Source: Haloprofundus halophilus (GTDB lineage: Archaea; Halobacteriota; Halobacteria; Halobacteriales; Haloferacaceae). Taken from it: a stretch of DNA of 64,000 nucleotides. Under the pieces are notes generated by a model. That model was not told the DNA's origin. It saw nothing but the letters and a program-made list of their open reading frames with translations, and searched no databases. The DNA lies in the NCBI RefSeq assembly GCF_003439925.1, contig NZ_QQRR01000001.1:1178001-1242000 (forward strand). Reading direction: 5' to 3'. Below, piece by piece: positions 28,118-36,890 of the stretch; position 1 is the first letter of the stretch, and each line of letters begins with the position of its first letter. Position numbers and translations under genes: made by a program.

Positions 28118-29248
28118 ATGACGAAAAACCACGGCTACAACACACCGAAGAAAGGTACCGCCGACTGGAACGTACCACTAAACGAGAACTTCAAAAAGAT
28201 TGATAAAGACATCGAGGTTCGGGACGTCGAGTCGAAGCTCGACACGTACGAACCGGCGGCAGGGGCGAAGTTCCTGGCGACGGACACGGGGAACCGATAC
28301 ATCGGCGACGGCGAGCAGTGGAACCTCGCACCGCTGCCGCGGCGCGGGGCGGTCGGCGACCTGACCGCGCAGAACCGGTTCCGCATTCCGGCACGAGAGC
28401 AGGACCCCGAAAACGCGGAGGCCGGCGAACTCTGGCTTCGGACCGACGAGAACGCGCTCAAAGTCCAGATGGCCAACGGCGTGCAGACGCTCGCCAGCGG
28501 CGAGAGCTCCGGCGATGACGGTCGCGGCGACACCGGCGGAACGACCAACGCCGACGTCACTATCGACTTCGCCGACGACTCGTACCTCGACAAGTTCGAC
28601 GCCCGAAAGTCGGAGCAGAACTCCATCGTCAACGGCGAGAAGGCGCGAAGCGACACGGCGCTTCAGGTGCAACTCGAAGAGGGAAGCCACTACGGCACCG
28701 ACATGCAGTACTACTTCAGCGACAACGGCATGTCGGAGCCCGAGGAGCTCTGGACCCGCTACTACCTCCGCCTGGACCCCGGTTTCGACGTCACCTCCGA
28801 CGGCGGGAAACTCCCCGGCCCGGCGGGAACCTACGACAGCGGCGGATGGGGCGGTAAGCCCGCCGACGGGACGAACGGCTGGTCCGCGCGGATGGCGTTC
28901 ATGCCGGCCGACGGCGGCGCCGAACTCTCGTACTACTGCTACCACGCAGATATGAACAACTGGGGCGAGTGGTGGAGCTGGGACGGTACCATCGAGACCG
29001 GCCAGTACTACCAGATCGACAGCTACGTCAAGCTCAACACGCCCGGCGAGAACGACGGTATCCTCCGCGGCTGGATCGACGGCGAGCAGGCGATGGAGAA
29101 GACGGACATCCGGTTCCGCGACACCGAGGACCTGAAGGTGGAGTCGCTGTGGTTCAACATCTACCACGGCGGCAGCGACACCTCGCCCAGCGACAACTCG
29201 TTCTACTTCGACAAGCTCCAGATGTCGACGAGCGGGCCGCTGGACTGA
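28118..29248 (+). CDS. Polysaccharide-lyase-like protein with tail-fibre-like N-terminus
   Basis: 376 residues from the ATG at 28118. The N-terminal 80 residues (MTKNHGYNTPKKGTADWNVP, then NENFKKIDKD and FLATDTGNRYIGDGEQW) resemble the particle-attachment regions seen in phage tail and haloarchaeal beta-helix proteins. The C-terminal domain (about 150-376) has WTRYYLRLDPGFD, GGKLPGPAG, ARMAFMPADG and FNIYHGGSD with a closing FYFDKLQM strand. This looks like a concanavalin-type jelly roll of the PL14 / heparinase-I-like group. No signal peptide, Tat motif or lipobox is visible, so the export route is unclear. The longer frame from 28004 is unconserved. Confidence 0.7.
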   Translation: MTKNHGYNTPKKGTADWNVPLNENFKKIDKDIEVRDVESKLDTYEPAAGAKFLATDTGNRYIGDGEQWNLAPLPRRGAVGDLTAQNRFRIPAREQDPENAEAGELWLRTDENALKVQMANGVQTLASGESSGDDGRGDTGGTTNADVTIDFADDSYLDKFDARKSEQNSIVNGEKARSDTALQVQLEEGSHYGTDMQYYFSDNGMSEPEELWTRYYLRLDPGFDVTSDGGKLPGPAGTYDSGGWGGKPADGTNGWSARMAFMPADGGAELSYYCYHADMNNWGEWWSWDGTIETGQYYQIDSYVKLNTPGENDGILRGWIDGEQAMEKTDIRFRDTEDLKVESLWFNIYHGGSDTSPSDNSFYFDKLQMSTSGPLD

Positions 29249-29278
29249 CGCGAACGAGTCACCCGAACCGAAGCGCCG

Positions 29279-30256
29279 TCACGGGCGACGGCGCGGCGAC
29301 TCCCCGCGGCTATTTTTCGATTCCGACGGCGCCCAGACGATGGCGTCGGAGAGAGAGAGGGTGTCGTAGAGATGTCGGTAGAACCGGAGATTCCACGGCG
29401 TGTGGTCCGCCCTCGGCGTCGGGCCGAGTCTGAGCGCCGGGTACAGCGGTAACACGTCGACGAAGCGACGTTCGTCGATACCGAGGCCGGCGCAGTACGT
29501 CGAGACGCAACGTCCGACCGCGCGCGAGAACGGACAGTCGCGGAAGAACGCGCGGTTCGTCGCCTCGGCGTAGCTCTCGAACGCGTACAGCGCCGTCTCG
29601 ACGACGAGTTTCAGGAAGTCGACGAGCGGGACGCCGTCGGTGCGGAAATACTCGAAGTCGATGACCGACCGGACTCCGAGGTCCGCGTCGAGGAGGATGT
29701 TCGTCCCGTCGTAGTCGCCGTGGGTCGGGCCGAGAAAGAACTGCTCGCAGTCGGCGAATCGGTCGACGTACGCGCCGGCGCTCGGCAGCGTCGACGTCGA
29801 GAGGCGCCGTCGTTTCTCGTCGCTGTCGTACGTTCGGACGTCGGCGGTCGCTTCGGCGAACGTGACCAGCCACTCGGTGGCGTTCGAGAGGAACCGCTCC
29901 GCGCATCGGTCGAACCGCCGGAAGGCGTAGTGGGCCGGTCGACCGCCGAGGAACTCTTTGAAGATGACCGGCGTCCCGTCGACGCTCTCGACGGCCAGCG
30001 GCGTCTCGACGGTCGCTCGGAGCCGGTCGGACGACTCGACGAGTTCGCGGAGTCGGGTGAGTCGCTCCCACTCGCCCAGGACCTCGGCGTCGTCCCACCT
30101 GGCGAACCGACAGACGGTCACCGGGTCCTCGTGTTCGTAGACGAACAGCGTGATGTAGCCGGTCGGTCCGCGCGTCCCGCTGTACAGACTGTACGTCAGC
30201 GCCGACCGGTCGGCGTCGAATCGGTCGGCGACTCGGTCGAGCAGTTCGTCGATCAT
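29279..30256 (-). CDS. Aminoglycoside-phosphotransferase-fold kinase
   Basis: 325 residues. The protein-kinase-like APH fold is indicated by the catalytic loop GPTHGDYDGTNILLD (H-G-D-x-D-x-x-N) and the metal-binding VIDFEYF, a DFE variant of the usual DFD. The N-terminal lobe has SGTRGPTGYITLFVY and a KEFLGG strand. It probably phosphorylates a small molecule such as a sugar or a lipid headgroup; a resistance role is unlikely in this context. Its start overlaps the stop of the upstream methyltransferase gene by four bases (30253-30256), so they form an operon. Confidence 0.78.
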   Translation of the reverse strand: MIDELLDRVADRFDADRSALTYSLYSGTRGPTGYITLFVYEHEDPVTVCRFARWDDAEVLGEWERLTRLRELVESSDRLRATVETPLAVESVDGTPVIFKEFLGGRPAHYAFRRFDRCAERFLSNATEWLVTFAEATADVRTYDSDEKRRRLSTSTLPSAGAYVDRFADCEQFFLGPTHGDYDGTNILLDADLGVRSVIDFEYFRTDGVPLVDFLKLVVETALYAFESYAEATNRAFFRDCPFSRAVGRCVSTYCAGLGIDERRFVDVLPLYPALRLGPTPRADHTPWNLRFYRHLYDTLSLSDAIVWAPSESKNSRGESPRRRP

Positions 30257-31296
30257 GAGGCGTCGGCGCCGATCTTGTACGCCGGTGTGAGTGCACCCAG
30301 CAGACGCGCGGTTCCCGGCGGGAACGGGACGCGCGAGAGCGACTGCGGGGAGACCGAACTGTGCAGACACGTGCCGAGCGACACCAGTTTCCGTCTGAGA
30401 AACGCCGCGAGCAGTCGCTCGTCGGAGAAGACGAACGCCGGCGAACGCCGATTCGGCACGGCGTACGAGACCGTCACGTTCCGAAAGCCCGCTCGTTCGA
30501 GCAGGCGAACGTAGCCGCGTTCGGAGTGGAGACGAACCGACGGCGAGCGACGGCGGCCGCCCGCATCGAGGACGGCTCCCTCGACGGCCGCCGGGACGAC
30601 GGCGGCGAGGCGGTGAACCGGGTCCAGTCGGTTCCACTCGCTCACCAGGAGGCGGCCGTCCGGGCGAAGCCACTGGCGGGTCTGTCGGAGAAACGACCGC
30701 TGTGCGCGGACGGGGTCGTCCGACGACTCGTCGGCCCCGACGTGTTTCAGCACCCCGTTCACCACCACGACGTCGAACTGATCGTCGCCGAGCGGGAGCG
30801 CCGTCGCGTCGCCGTGGACGAGCGTGAGGTTCTCCGTCTCCGCGGATTCCTGCATCGCCGCGGAGAACCGCAACCCGTCGAGGTCGGTGTCGACGGCGAC
30901 GACGTGGTCGGCGCGGCGGGCGAGCGAGCGGGTGAGCGCCCCGCATCGACTGCCGAGTTCGAGCACCGTCTTCCCCGCCAACGGTTCGATACGGACCCAG
31001 TCGGCCTGGTCGGGGTTGAGCCACGACTCGTACTCGAAGTCGGGGCGGATGCGCCGGAGCTCCGACTCGAACTTCTCCGCCCGCTTGAACGGCGTCATGT
31101 CGCCGACACGCAGCGCATCGACGAGCGCGTCGATCTCCTCGGCGGCACCGGCGTCGTCGTCGACGTCGAGCAGTCGAACGATGCCGTCGTCGTCCACTCG
31201 CCAGTCGCTGTGACACTGGCCGTTCCGCGACTGCTGTCGACGGCGGAGACGGGACCCGCAGTCCCCGCAGACGAACTCCAACTCCGGTGGCCACAT
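30253..31296 (-). CDS. SAM-dependent methyltransferase with N-terminal zinc-ribbon
   Basis: 347 residues. An N-terminal putative metal-binding segment FVCGDCGS has a third cysteine in GQCHSDW. The class I methyltransferase core follows: VLELGSRCGALTRSLA (motif I), VVAVDTDLDGL, VHGDATALPLGDDQFDVVVV and WLRPDGRLLVSEW. The C-terminal 100 residues are basic and may contact the membrane. It is first in a two-gene operon with the APH-like kinase. Methylation of a lipid-linked sugar or phosphate is possible. Confidence 0.85.
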   Translation of the reverse strand: MWPPELEFVCGDCGSRLRRRQQSRNGQCHSDWRVDDDGIVRLLDVDDDAGAAEEIDALVDALRVGDMTPFKRAEKFESELRRIRPDFEYESWLNPDQADWVRIEPLAGKTVLELGSRCGALTRSLARRADHVVAVDTDLDGLRFSAAMQESAETENLTLVHGDATALPLGDDQFDVVVVNGVLKHVGADESSDDPVRAQRSFLRQTRQWLRPDGRLLVSEWNRLDPVHRLAAVVPAAVEGAVLDAGGRRRSPSVRLHSERGYVRLLERAGFRNVTVSYAVPNRRSPAFVFSDERLLAAFLRRKLVSLGTCLHSSVSPQSLSRVPFPPGTARLLGALTPAYKIGADAS

Positions 31297-31322
31297 CGAT
31301 ACCCCACTGTAGTTCCGACTAC

Positions 31323-31332
31323 ATATTATATG
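31323..31332 (-). promoter_or_regulatory. TATA box for the methyltransferase-kinase operon
   Basis: The sequence ATATTATATG on the plus strand (CATATAATAT on the minus strand) lies 27-36 bases upstream of the ATG at 31296. Confidence 0.5.
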
Positions 31333-31550
31333 TTGTTCACTGTACTATTATATGCTCGTACGTCGTAGACGGTGTGTTTCTCGACCGAGTTACTGTCAGA
31401 GTTTGGATATCACAGCACACTTACGCGTCTGGCACGCGAGTATGTCGTGCACCATGACCGCGGAAGCAGTTTTCCGAGTGCGTCGACAACCTCCCTCAGC
31501 GATGTCCGGAACTCGTTCGAGTGTACCCGTCGCAGATGGGGCGTTGGCGA

Positions 31551-33074
31551 ATGGCTGAGGACGACAGACCGACCGGCCGCTCGTCGGACGCCGCGTCGCT
31601 GCCGCGCCGCGACCTTCTGACGGCGGTGGTCGGCGTGGCCGGCGTGTCCGGTCTTGCGGGCTGTCTCGGCCTGTTCGACTCCGACGGCTCTCGGGGAGAC
31701 GGACGGACGCCGGACGGCGGCGAGGTCGGGGGGACGCCTCCGTCGATCGTCGTCTGGGAGGACCGCGAGGGTATCGTCCGCGCGGAGACCGAGAACGGCC
31801 CCATCGAATCGGGGCGACGACCCGCGGCGGTCATCCAAGCCGCACTCGACGCGTCCGCCCAGCAAGCCGGTATACAGAACGTCGAGGTCGTCGGCAACTA
31901 CACGGTCTCGCGGCCGGTCCACCTCCAAGAGCGGACCGTGTTGAACCTCAGAAACGCTCGTCTCACCGCCGGCGGAAACCACGCGGTGATCTCGGTGAAC
32001 AGCATCTCCCAGGCGGCGGTCGTCGGGGGTCTCCTCGACGGGGACAATCAGTCCGACGGCGAACAGTATCTCGGGGTGCTCGCGCTCAACAACGCCGACC
32101 AGGTCGTCGTCGACGGCACCGAGGTGCAGAACGGCGGGTACTACGGGGTCAACCTCTACGAGTGCAACGACTGCGTGCTCAACGGCATCCGAGCGCACGA
32201 CAACTTCCGGCACGGCATCCATCCGGGAGCCGATACGGAGGGTCGGGGGTACTTCAACTGGCTCACCCACTGTATCACCGACAACAACGGCGTCGACGGG
32301 GTCAACGACAGGGGGACGACCGTACCGGGCGAGTCGCTCGACAACGCGTTCTACAACTGTCTGAGTCGGAACAACGGACGGAGCGGCTTCATCCTCGACG
32401 GCGGCGTCGGAGCCGACGAGGTGGCCGCGCGGTTCGACGTCGTCGGCTGTCGGGCTTACCGAAACGGGAGCCACGGTATCCAACTGACGAACTGCCGCGT
32501 CTCGGCGGTCAACGTCGTCACGCGGTCGAACGGTCAGTCCGGTCTCCTGCTCAACGGCGGGGTTCAAGCGTCGATTCTGAATCCGCGGTCGGACGACCAC
32601 AGCGGCCCCAACGCCGGTGGAATCACGATTCGTAGCAGCGATTCGGCCGCACCGAGACACGTGGTCGTCTACGGCGGAGCGTCGACGAACAACAGTCACA
32701 ACGTCCGCATCGCGTCGGGGTCGAACACCGGTCCGATAACGCTCCGGGACATCGACCTCCGAGGGGCCGAGAGGCGACCGCTCTGGCTCGGCGAGGACGC
32801 GCCGCCCGAACTGACCGTCTCGAACGCGTCAGGCTACCGCACCACGAACCGGGGGGACCAGACGGAGAGCGGAGACGGGTCGACGTCGACGTTCCGGTGG
32901 GAGCACGGCCTCGCCGAACAACCGCGGTCGGTCAGCGTGACGCCCGCCACACCCGCCGCCGCGGGGCCGTTCAGCGTCACGCACGACGGGGACGCCATCG
33001 AAGTCACGTATCGAACGGCGCCCGAGCAGGGCGACGACAACCTCCGCTGGTGGTGGAGCGCGAACGCCTACTGA
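31551..33074 (+). CDS. Right-handed beta-helix Tat lipoprotein
   Basis: 507 residues from the ATG at 31551. The Tat signal is PRRDLL (R19-R20) with lipobox LAGC (C38). After a short linker, residues about 70-400 form a parallel beta-helix with repeated N-N / G-I-x-L turns (IQNVEVVGNYTVSRP, VVDGTEVQNGGYYGVNLYE, GVDGVNDRGTTVPG), the fold of pectate lyases and NosD-type carbohydrate-binding proteins. The last 80 residues form a separate Trp-rich domain ending RWWWSANAY. It probably cleaves or epimerises the surface polysaccharide or binds it. Divergent from the methyltransferase operon. Confidence 0.85.
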   Translation: MAEDDRPTGRSSDAASLPRRDLLTAVVGVAGVSGLAGCLGLFDSDGSRGDGRTPDGGEVGGTPPSIVVWEDREGIVRAETENGPIESGRRPAAVIQAALDASAQQAGIQNVEVVGNYTVSRPVHLQERTVLNLRNARLTAGGNHAVISVNSISQAAVVGGLLDGDNQSDGEQYLGVLALNNADQVVVDGTEVQNGGYYGVNLYECNDCVLNGIRAHDNFRHGIHPGADTEGRGYFNWLTHCITDNNGVDGVNDRGTTVPGESLDNAFYNCLSRNNGRSGFILDGGVGADEVAARFDVVGCRAYRNGSHGIQLTNCRVSAVNVVTRSNGQSGLLLNGGVQASILNPRSDDHSGPNAGGITIRSSDSAAPRHVVVYGGASTNNSHNVRIASGSNTGPITLRDIDLRGAERRPLWLGEDAPPELTVSNASGYRTTNRGDQTESGDGSTSTFRWEHGLAEQPRSVSVTPATPAAAGPFSVTHDGDAIEVTYRTAPEQGDDNLRWWWSANAY

Positions 33075-33083
33075 CGGGTCTCG

Positions 33084-33090
33084 TTTTATG
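33084..33090 (+). promoter_or_regulatory. TATA box for the small membrane gene at 33116
   Basis: TTTTATG (33084-33090) lies 26-32 bases before the ATG at 33116 and supports that start over the ATG at 33095, which would be too close. Confidence 0.45.
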
Positions 33091-33115
33091 GCGTATGCGC
33101 CCGTCGACAGACACG

Positions 33116-33337
33116 ATGACAGTCAGAGAGAGCCTCAGTCGACGACCGACCGAAGCGGTCGCGCTCGCCGTGTTCGCCGCGGGCGTCGCCGCCTTCGTCA
33201 TCCTCCACACCGTGGTACTCGTGACGAGCCGCGGCGGCGACCTCCTCGCACAGGTCCGTCTGGTGTGGTTCGCGTTCGTCGTCGCCGCCGCCGTCGCCGC
33301 CGCGTATCTGGTCGCCGAATCGACCGGTCGACTGTAG
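33116..33337 (+). CDS. Small two-helix membrane protein
   Basis: 73 residues with a basic N-terminus (TVRESLSRRPTE) and two membrane helices (about 15-37 and 50-70) separated by a short loop containing SRGGD. No family is recognised, but small two-helix proteins like this are common in haloarchaea. The start at 33116 is favoured by the TATA box; 33095 would add seven residues. It lies 41 bases after the beta-helix gene and 74 bases before the FemAB-like gene. Confidence 0.6.
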   Translation: MTVRESLSRRPTEAVALAVFAAGVAAFVILHTVVLVTSRGGDLLAQVRLVWFAFVVAAAVAAAYLVAESTGRL

Positions 33338-33379
33338 CGGGATATCGGATAGATGGACAGTTCGTTGACAGAAACGATG

Positions 33380-33386
33380 TTTAATA
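33380..33386 (+). promoter_or_regulatory. TATA box for the FemAB-like gene at 33412
   Basis: TTTAATA lies 26-32 bases before the ATG at 33412, which fits a leaderless transcript. Confidence 0.6.
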
Positions 33387-33411
33387 CCGTCGGCATTCGC
33401 ACAGAGTTCCT

Positions 33412-34422
33412 ATGACCATTGCCGTGTCCAGAGCGACGGGCACAGACCGCGAGTCGTGGAACTCGTACGTCGAGCGAGCGCCGCACGCGACGCCGTTTCA
33501 CCGATTGGAAGCGCTCGAAGTGCTGCGCGACGTGAGCGACACGACGCTGCATCTGCTCGTCGGGCGGGAAGGCGAGGAGGTGTTCGGGATATGCCCGCTG
33601 TTCGAGGGGAGCGTCGGACCGTTCTCGTCGGTTCGCTGTCCGCCGACCGAACACGACGTGCCGTATCTGGGCCCGGTGTGGCTCGACGTCAACCACCTCT
33701 CACAGCGGAAGCAGGAGATGTGGAACCACCAGTTCGTCGAGGCGGTCTGCGAGTGGATCGACGAGGAGATCGACCCCGACCACCTCGACATCCGAACCGT
33801 CGACCGCTACCCCGACGTGCGTCCGTTCATCTGGGCCGACCTCGACGTGCGCCCGGCGTACACGTACGTTCTCGACCTCGAACCGGGGCCCGAGGAGATC
33901 AAGCGTCGCTTCAGCCGAAGCACGAGGCGGTACGTCCGCGACGTCGACGACCACGACATCGCCGAGCGGGGCTACGAGGGCATCGAGTACGCCGTCGACC
34001 AGTACCACGAGCGCTACGAGAACGCCGGTGTCTCCGTCGAACTCTGCAAGGCGCTGTACGACGCACTCCCCGACGGCTGCGTCAGACCGTACGTGCTCTC
34101 CGTCGACGACCGGTTCGTCGGTGCGAGGCTCACCGTCGAACTCGACGACACGATATACGCGTGGGTCAGCGCGGCCAACGTCGAAGAGGCCGAGGTGCCG
34201 GTCAACGAACTCGTCGAGTGGTACGCCATCCGCGACGCCGCCGAACGAGGGCTCTCGCGGTACGACTTCGTCGGGGGGATGGTCCCGAGCCTCTGTCGGT
34301 ACAAGTCGCAGTTCGCGCCGGTGCCCAGGGCGCTGTACCTCGTGCAGCGGCAGCGGCCGTGGATGCGCGGGGCGTCGATGCTGTACAACCGACTCCCGGA
34401 GCGCGTCCGGTCTCTCGTGTAA
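33412..34422 (+). CDS. FemAB-like / GNAT-fold acyltransferase
   Basis: 336 residues. The first GNAT lobe (about 10-150) includes SYVERAPHATPFHRLEALEVL, and the second (about 160-320) includes SRSTRRYVRDVDDHDI, VGARLTVELDDTIYAWV and the C-terminal YDFVGGMVPSLCRYKSQFAPVP. This matches the C-terminal lobe of lipid-II-glycyltransferase-like proteins. Probable acyl or aminoacyl transferase acting on a sugar amine. It is related in architecture to the genes at 3550 and 35856, but clearly diverged. Confidence 0.78.
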   Translation: MTIAVSRATGTDRESWNSYVERAPHATPFHRLEALEVLRDVSDTTLHLLVGREGEEVFGICPLFEGSVGPFSSVRCPPTEHDVPYLGPVWLDVNHLSQRKQEMWNHQFVEAVCEWIDEEIDPDHLDIRTVDRYPDVRPFIWADLDVRPAYTYVLDLEPGPEEIKRRFSRSTRRYVRDVDDHDIAERGYEGIEYAVDQYHERYENAGVSVELCKALYDALPDGCVRPYVLSVDDRFVGARLTVELDDTIYAWVSAANVEEAEVPVNELVEWYAIRDAAERGLSRYDFVGGMVPSLCRYKSQFAPVPRALYLVQRQRPWMRGASMLYNRLPERVRSLV

Positions 34423-34479
34423 ACTTCCCCACCCTACTCCCTCGACGCCGACGCGCCGCGGAGACGGAGGCCGAGGCGC

Positions 34480-35559
34480 TCAGAGCGACTCGTAGATACC
34501 GATGGCCCAGTGGTCGGGGCCGAACAACCGCCCGCCGAAGCCGATGTTGCCGTCGACGGCGCAGCGCCACCCGTCGCCGACCGGCCAGGGGTCGAGGTGG
34601 TGCATCCGCCCGGAGTTCCACCCCAACCGCTTCTCCGTCCCCTCCAGAATCGGCGAACTGTGGAGTTCGCGGTCCCGGTACGTCGAGGGCGTCAGTTCGT
34701 CGACGACGTACCCCCGGAGCCGGTGACCGTAGCAGGCCGCACAGTCCTGGAAGAACGCGACGACGTCGCCGTCGCGGACGAGCGGTCGCCCGCCGGGACG
34801 GGCCGCGGTCGGCCGGCCTTCGACGACCGGGTTGCCGGCGTGGGGCGTCCAGTCGTCGGCTTCGAGTTCGTCGCTGTAGAACGCCAGGAGGTCGGCACGG
34901 TCGTCGTCGCTGCCGGCGAGCGCCCACCACCGGTCCTCGTGTCTGAAGACGACGAAGTCGCACAGAAAGCGGTCGGGCGCGACGAGTTCGGCCACCGGCG
35001 ACCAGCCACCCGGGAGCGAGTCGGTGCGGTAGAGAATCGGGCTCGCGGGCGTCTCGCGGTTCCAGCGCTCGGGGAGCATGTAGTAGTGGTCGTCCCACCG
35101 GAACACGTACGGGAAGGCGAGGTGGTCGTCGGTTTCGAGGACGACCCGGTCGTACGACCAGCGTCTGCCGTCGTCGCTCTCGGCGTGGGCGATGGCGGCG
35201 GTCGGCGTCCGGTCGCGGTTGAACACCTCGAAGAACAGGTGCCAGCGGCCGTCGGGGGTGACGAACAAAAACGGGTCGGCGACGAAGTCGGCGTCGCCGA
35301 AGTCGGTGACGTCCGCCGCGGTGACGACGGGGTTGACGACGCCGCGGCCGGGGACCAGCGAGAACGGGCCCGGCGACGGCGTCGGCGTCGCCCGCGGTTC
35401 GCCGTACGCGTCCCACGGCGACTCGCCGACCGGACTCGTCTCGGACGCCGCGTGAGCGCCGTTCGTGAGCAGTTTCGAACGATGGAGACGCTCGCCGGCC
35501 AGCCACGCCGCGTCCCTGATAGATTTCGAGTCGCCGGGTCTGAACCGGGGACGGGTCAT
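34480..35559 (-). CDS. GINT1-like sugar transferase, beta-propeller (GH43-like)
   Basis: 359 residues from the ATG at 35559. The sequence has repeated Trp/Asp-rich strands of a five-bladed propeller: FVADPFLFVTPDGRWHLFFE, FPYVFRWDDHYYMLPE, and GWNSGRMHHLDPWPVGDGWR. These are the features of the domain in plant glucosamine inositolphosphorylceramide transferase 1 and bacterial capsule-locus homologs. In this position it probably transfers or modifies a sugar on a glycan rather than hydrolysing it. The longer frame to 35751 is unconserved. Convergent with the FemAB-like gene at 33412. Confidence 0.75.
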   Translation of the reverse strand: MTRPRFRPGDSKSIRDAAWLAGERLHRSKLLTNGAHAASETSPVGESPWDAYGEPRATPTPSPGPFSLVPGRGVVNPVVTAADVTDFGDADFVADPFLFVTPDGRWHLFFEVFNRDRTPTAAIAHAESDDGRRWSYDRVVLETDDHLAFPYVFRWDDHYYMLPERWNRETPASPILYRTDSLPGGWSPVAELVAPDRFLCDFVVFRHEDRWWALAGSDDDRADLLAFYSDELEADDWTPHAGNPVVEGRPTAARPGGRPLVRDGDVVAFFQDCAACYGHRLRGYVVDELTPSTYRDRELHSSPILEGTEKRLGWNSGRMHHLDPWPVGDGWRCAVDGNIGFGGRLFGPDHWAIGIYESL

Positions 35560-35855
35560 CGGACGGTCACTCCCGCGCCCGAGTGACCGGGCGAGTTCGG
35601 AGGCGCGCACCGCTGGCTGGGAACCCTCCACCGGCCGATCGTACTCGGGGACGTCGCCACCTGCGATTCGACGCGAGCCATACCGTGTCAACGTTGATGA
35701 CAACCAAAAAACATGGGCTGCCCGCGGAGAACGGCGGGTCACCCGCGGCAACGTATATGGGCGCGTGTCCTGTGAACTGTCGTATGAGTGTCGTCATCCG
35801 ACTAGCCGCCTCGCAGACGCGACGCGAGGCGACGCGACGTGGGCGTAGGTGAGCG

Positions 35856-36890
35856 ATGGACGTCGAGATACACCACACGATAGAGAGCGTTCCCCGCGAG
35901 GAGTGGGACCGCGTCGTCGAGGAGTCGCCGCACGGGAGCGTCTTCCACCGGTACCACTGGTTGGCCGCCGTCGAGCGCGGGTGCGAGAGAACGGGGCGGT
36001 ACGTCGTCGTGTCCGACGGCGACGCGCCCACGGGCGTCCTCGCGGCCGCCGTCGACGACGTGCCGTTGACGCCGTTCGAGCGCCTCTGCTCGCCGGAGCC
36101 GGGGTTCGGCGGTCCGGTCGTCGCCGACGACGAGGAGGAGACGCTCGACGCGCTGCTCGACGCCGCCGAGCGCATCTGCGAGGACGGCGTCGTCGCGCAC
36201 GTGTTCCGAACGCTCGACGAGGAGACGGTCCGGTACCAACGTCGACTCCGAGAGCGCGGCTACAGCCAGACCGTCGCGAGCTGTCGGTTCGTCGTCGACG
36301 TAACCGACGGCTGGGACGCGGTGTACGGACGGATGAGCAGTTCGCGTCGGCGCGCGATACGCTCGGGACACAAAAACGACGTCCACGTCAGAGACGAGGT
36401 CCCCGACCGGAGCGACCTGCGCGCGTTCCACCGTGGGTACAGACGCGTCATGGACCGCGTCGACGGCGACGCGTACCCGCGGTCGTTCTTCGAGCAGTTG
36501 GGGGCGATGGACGACCGGGTGAGACAGTTCTCGTTGGAGGTCGGCGGCGAGCCTGCGGGAAGCATCCTCGTGCTCGTCGACGACGAGCAGTCGACGGTCC
36601 AGTACTTCTTCTCGGCGGTCGAGCGCGAACACTTCGAGTACAACGCGTCGGAGCTGCTGCACGAACACGCGATACGGTGGAGCATCGACAACGACTACCG
36701 ACAGTACGACTTCGGCGAGACGAGTCCCGACTTCCGGGACGGGCTGTTCCGATTCAAGGAGCGCTTCGGTGGGCGCGCGGTCCCGACGCTGTCGTGGGAA
36801 CGCGGCTGTGCGCCGGTTCGCTGGAACGCCTTTCGGCTCGGTCGACACCTGTATCAGACGGCGAACCGGCTTCGAGAGGAGCGGACGTAG
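35856..36890 (+). CDS. FemAB-like / GNAT-fold acyltransferase
   Basis: 344 residues. Domain layout as in the other two copies: an N-terminal lobe with EEWDRVVEESPHGSVFHRYHW, a central basic segment SSSRRRAIRSGHKND, and the C-terminal lobe with GEPAGSILVLVDD, WSIDNDYRQYDFGETSPDF and FKERFGGRAVPTL. Likely adds an amino acid or acyl group to an amino sugar. Its 3' end overlaps the end of the convergent membrane-protein gene by 137 bases, much more than any other convergent pair in the window. Confidence 0.8.
   Translation: MDVEIHHTIESVPREEWDRVVEESPHGSVFHRYHWLAAVERGCERTGRYVVVSDGDAPTGVLAAAVDDVPLTPFERLCSPEPGFGGPVVADDEEETLDALLDAAERICEDGVVAHVFRTLDEETVRYQRRLRERGYSQTVASCRFVVDVTDGWDAVYGRMSSSRRRAIRSGHKNDVHVRDEVPDRSDLRAFHRGYRRVMDRVDGDAYPRSFFEQLGAMDDRVRQFSLEVGGEPAGSILVLVDDEQSTVQYFFSAVEREHFEYNASELLHEHAIRWSIDNDYRQYDFGETSPDFRDGLFRFKERFGGRAVPTLSWERGCAPVRWNAFRLGRHLYQTANRLREERT

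Noticed and set aside
29279-31294. Single 671-codon frame covering the kinase and methyltransferase region
   Set aside because: Its N-terminal half is an out-of-frame reading of the methyltransferase gene; the real kinase starts at 30256 with a four-base overlap to the methyltransferase stop.
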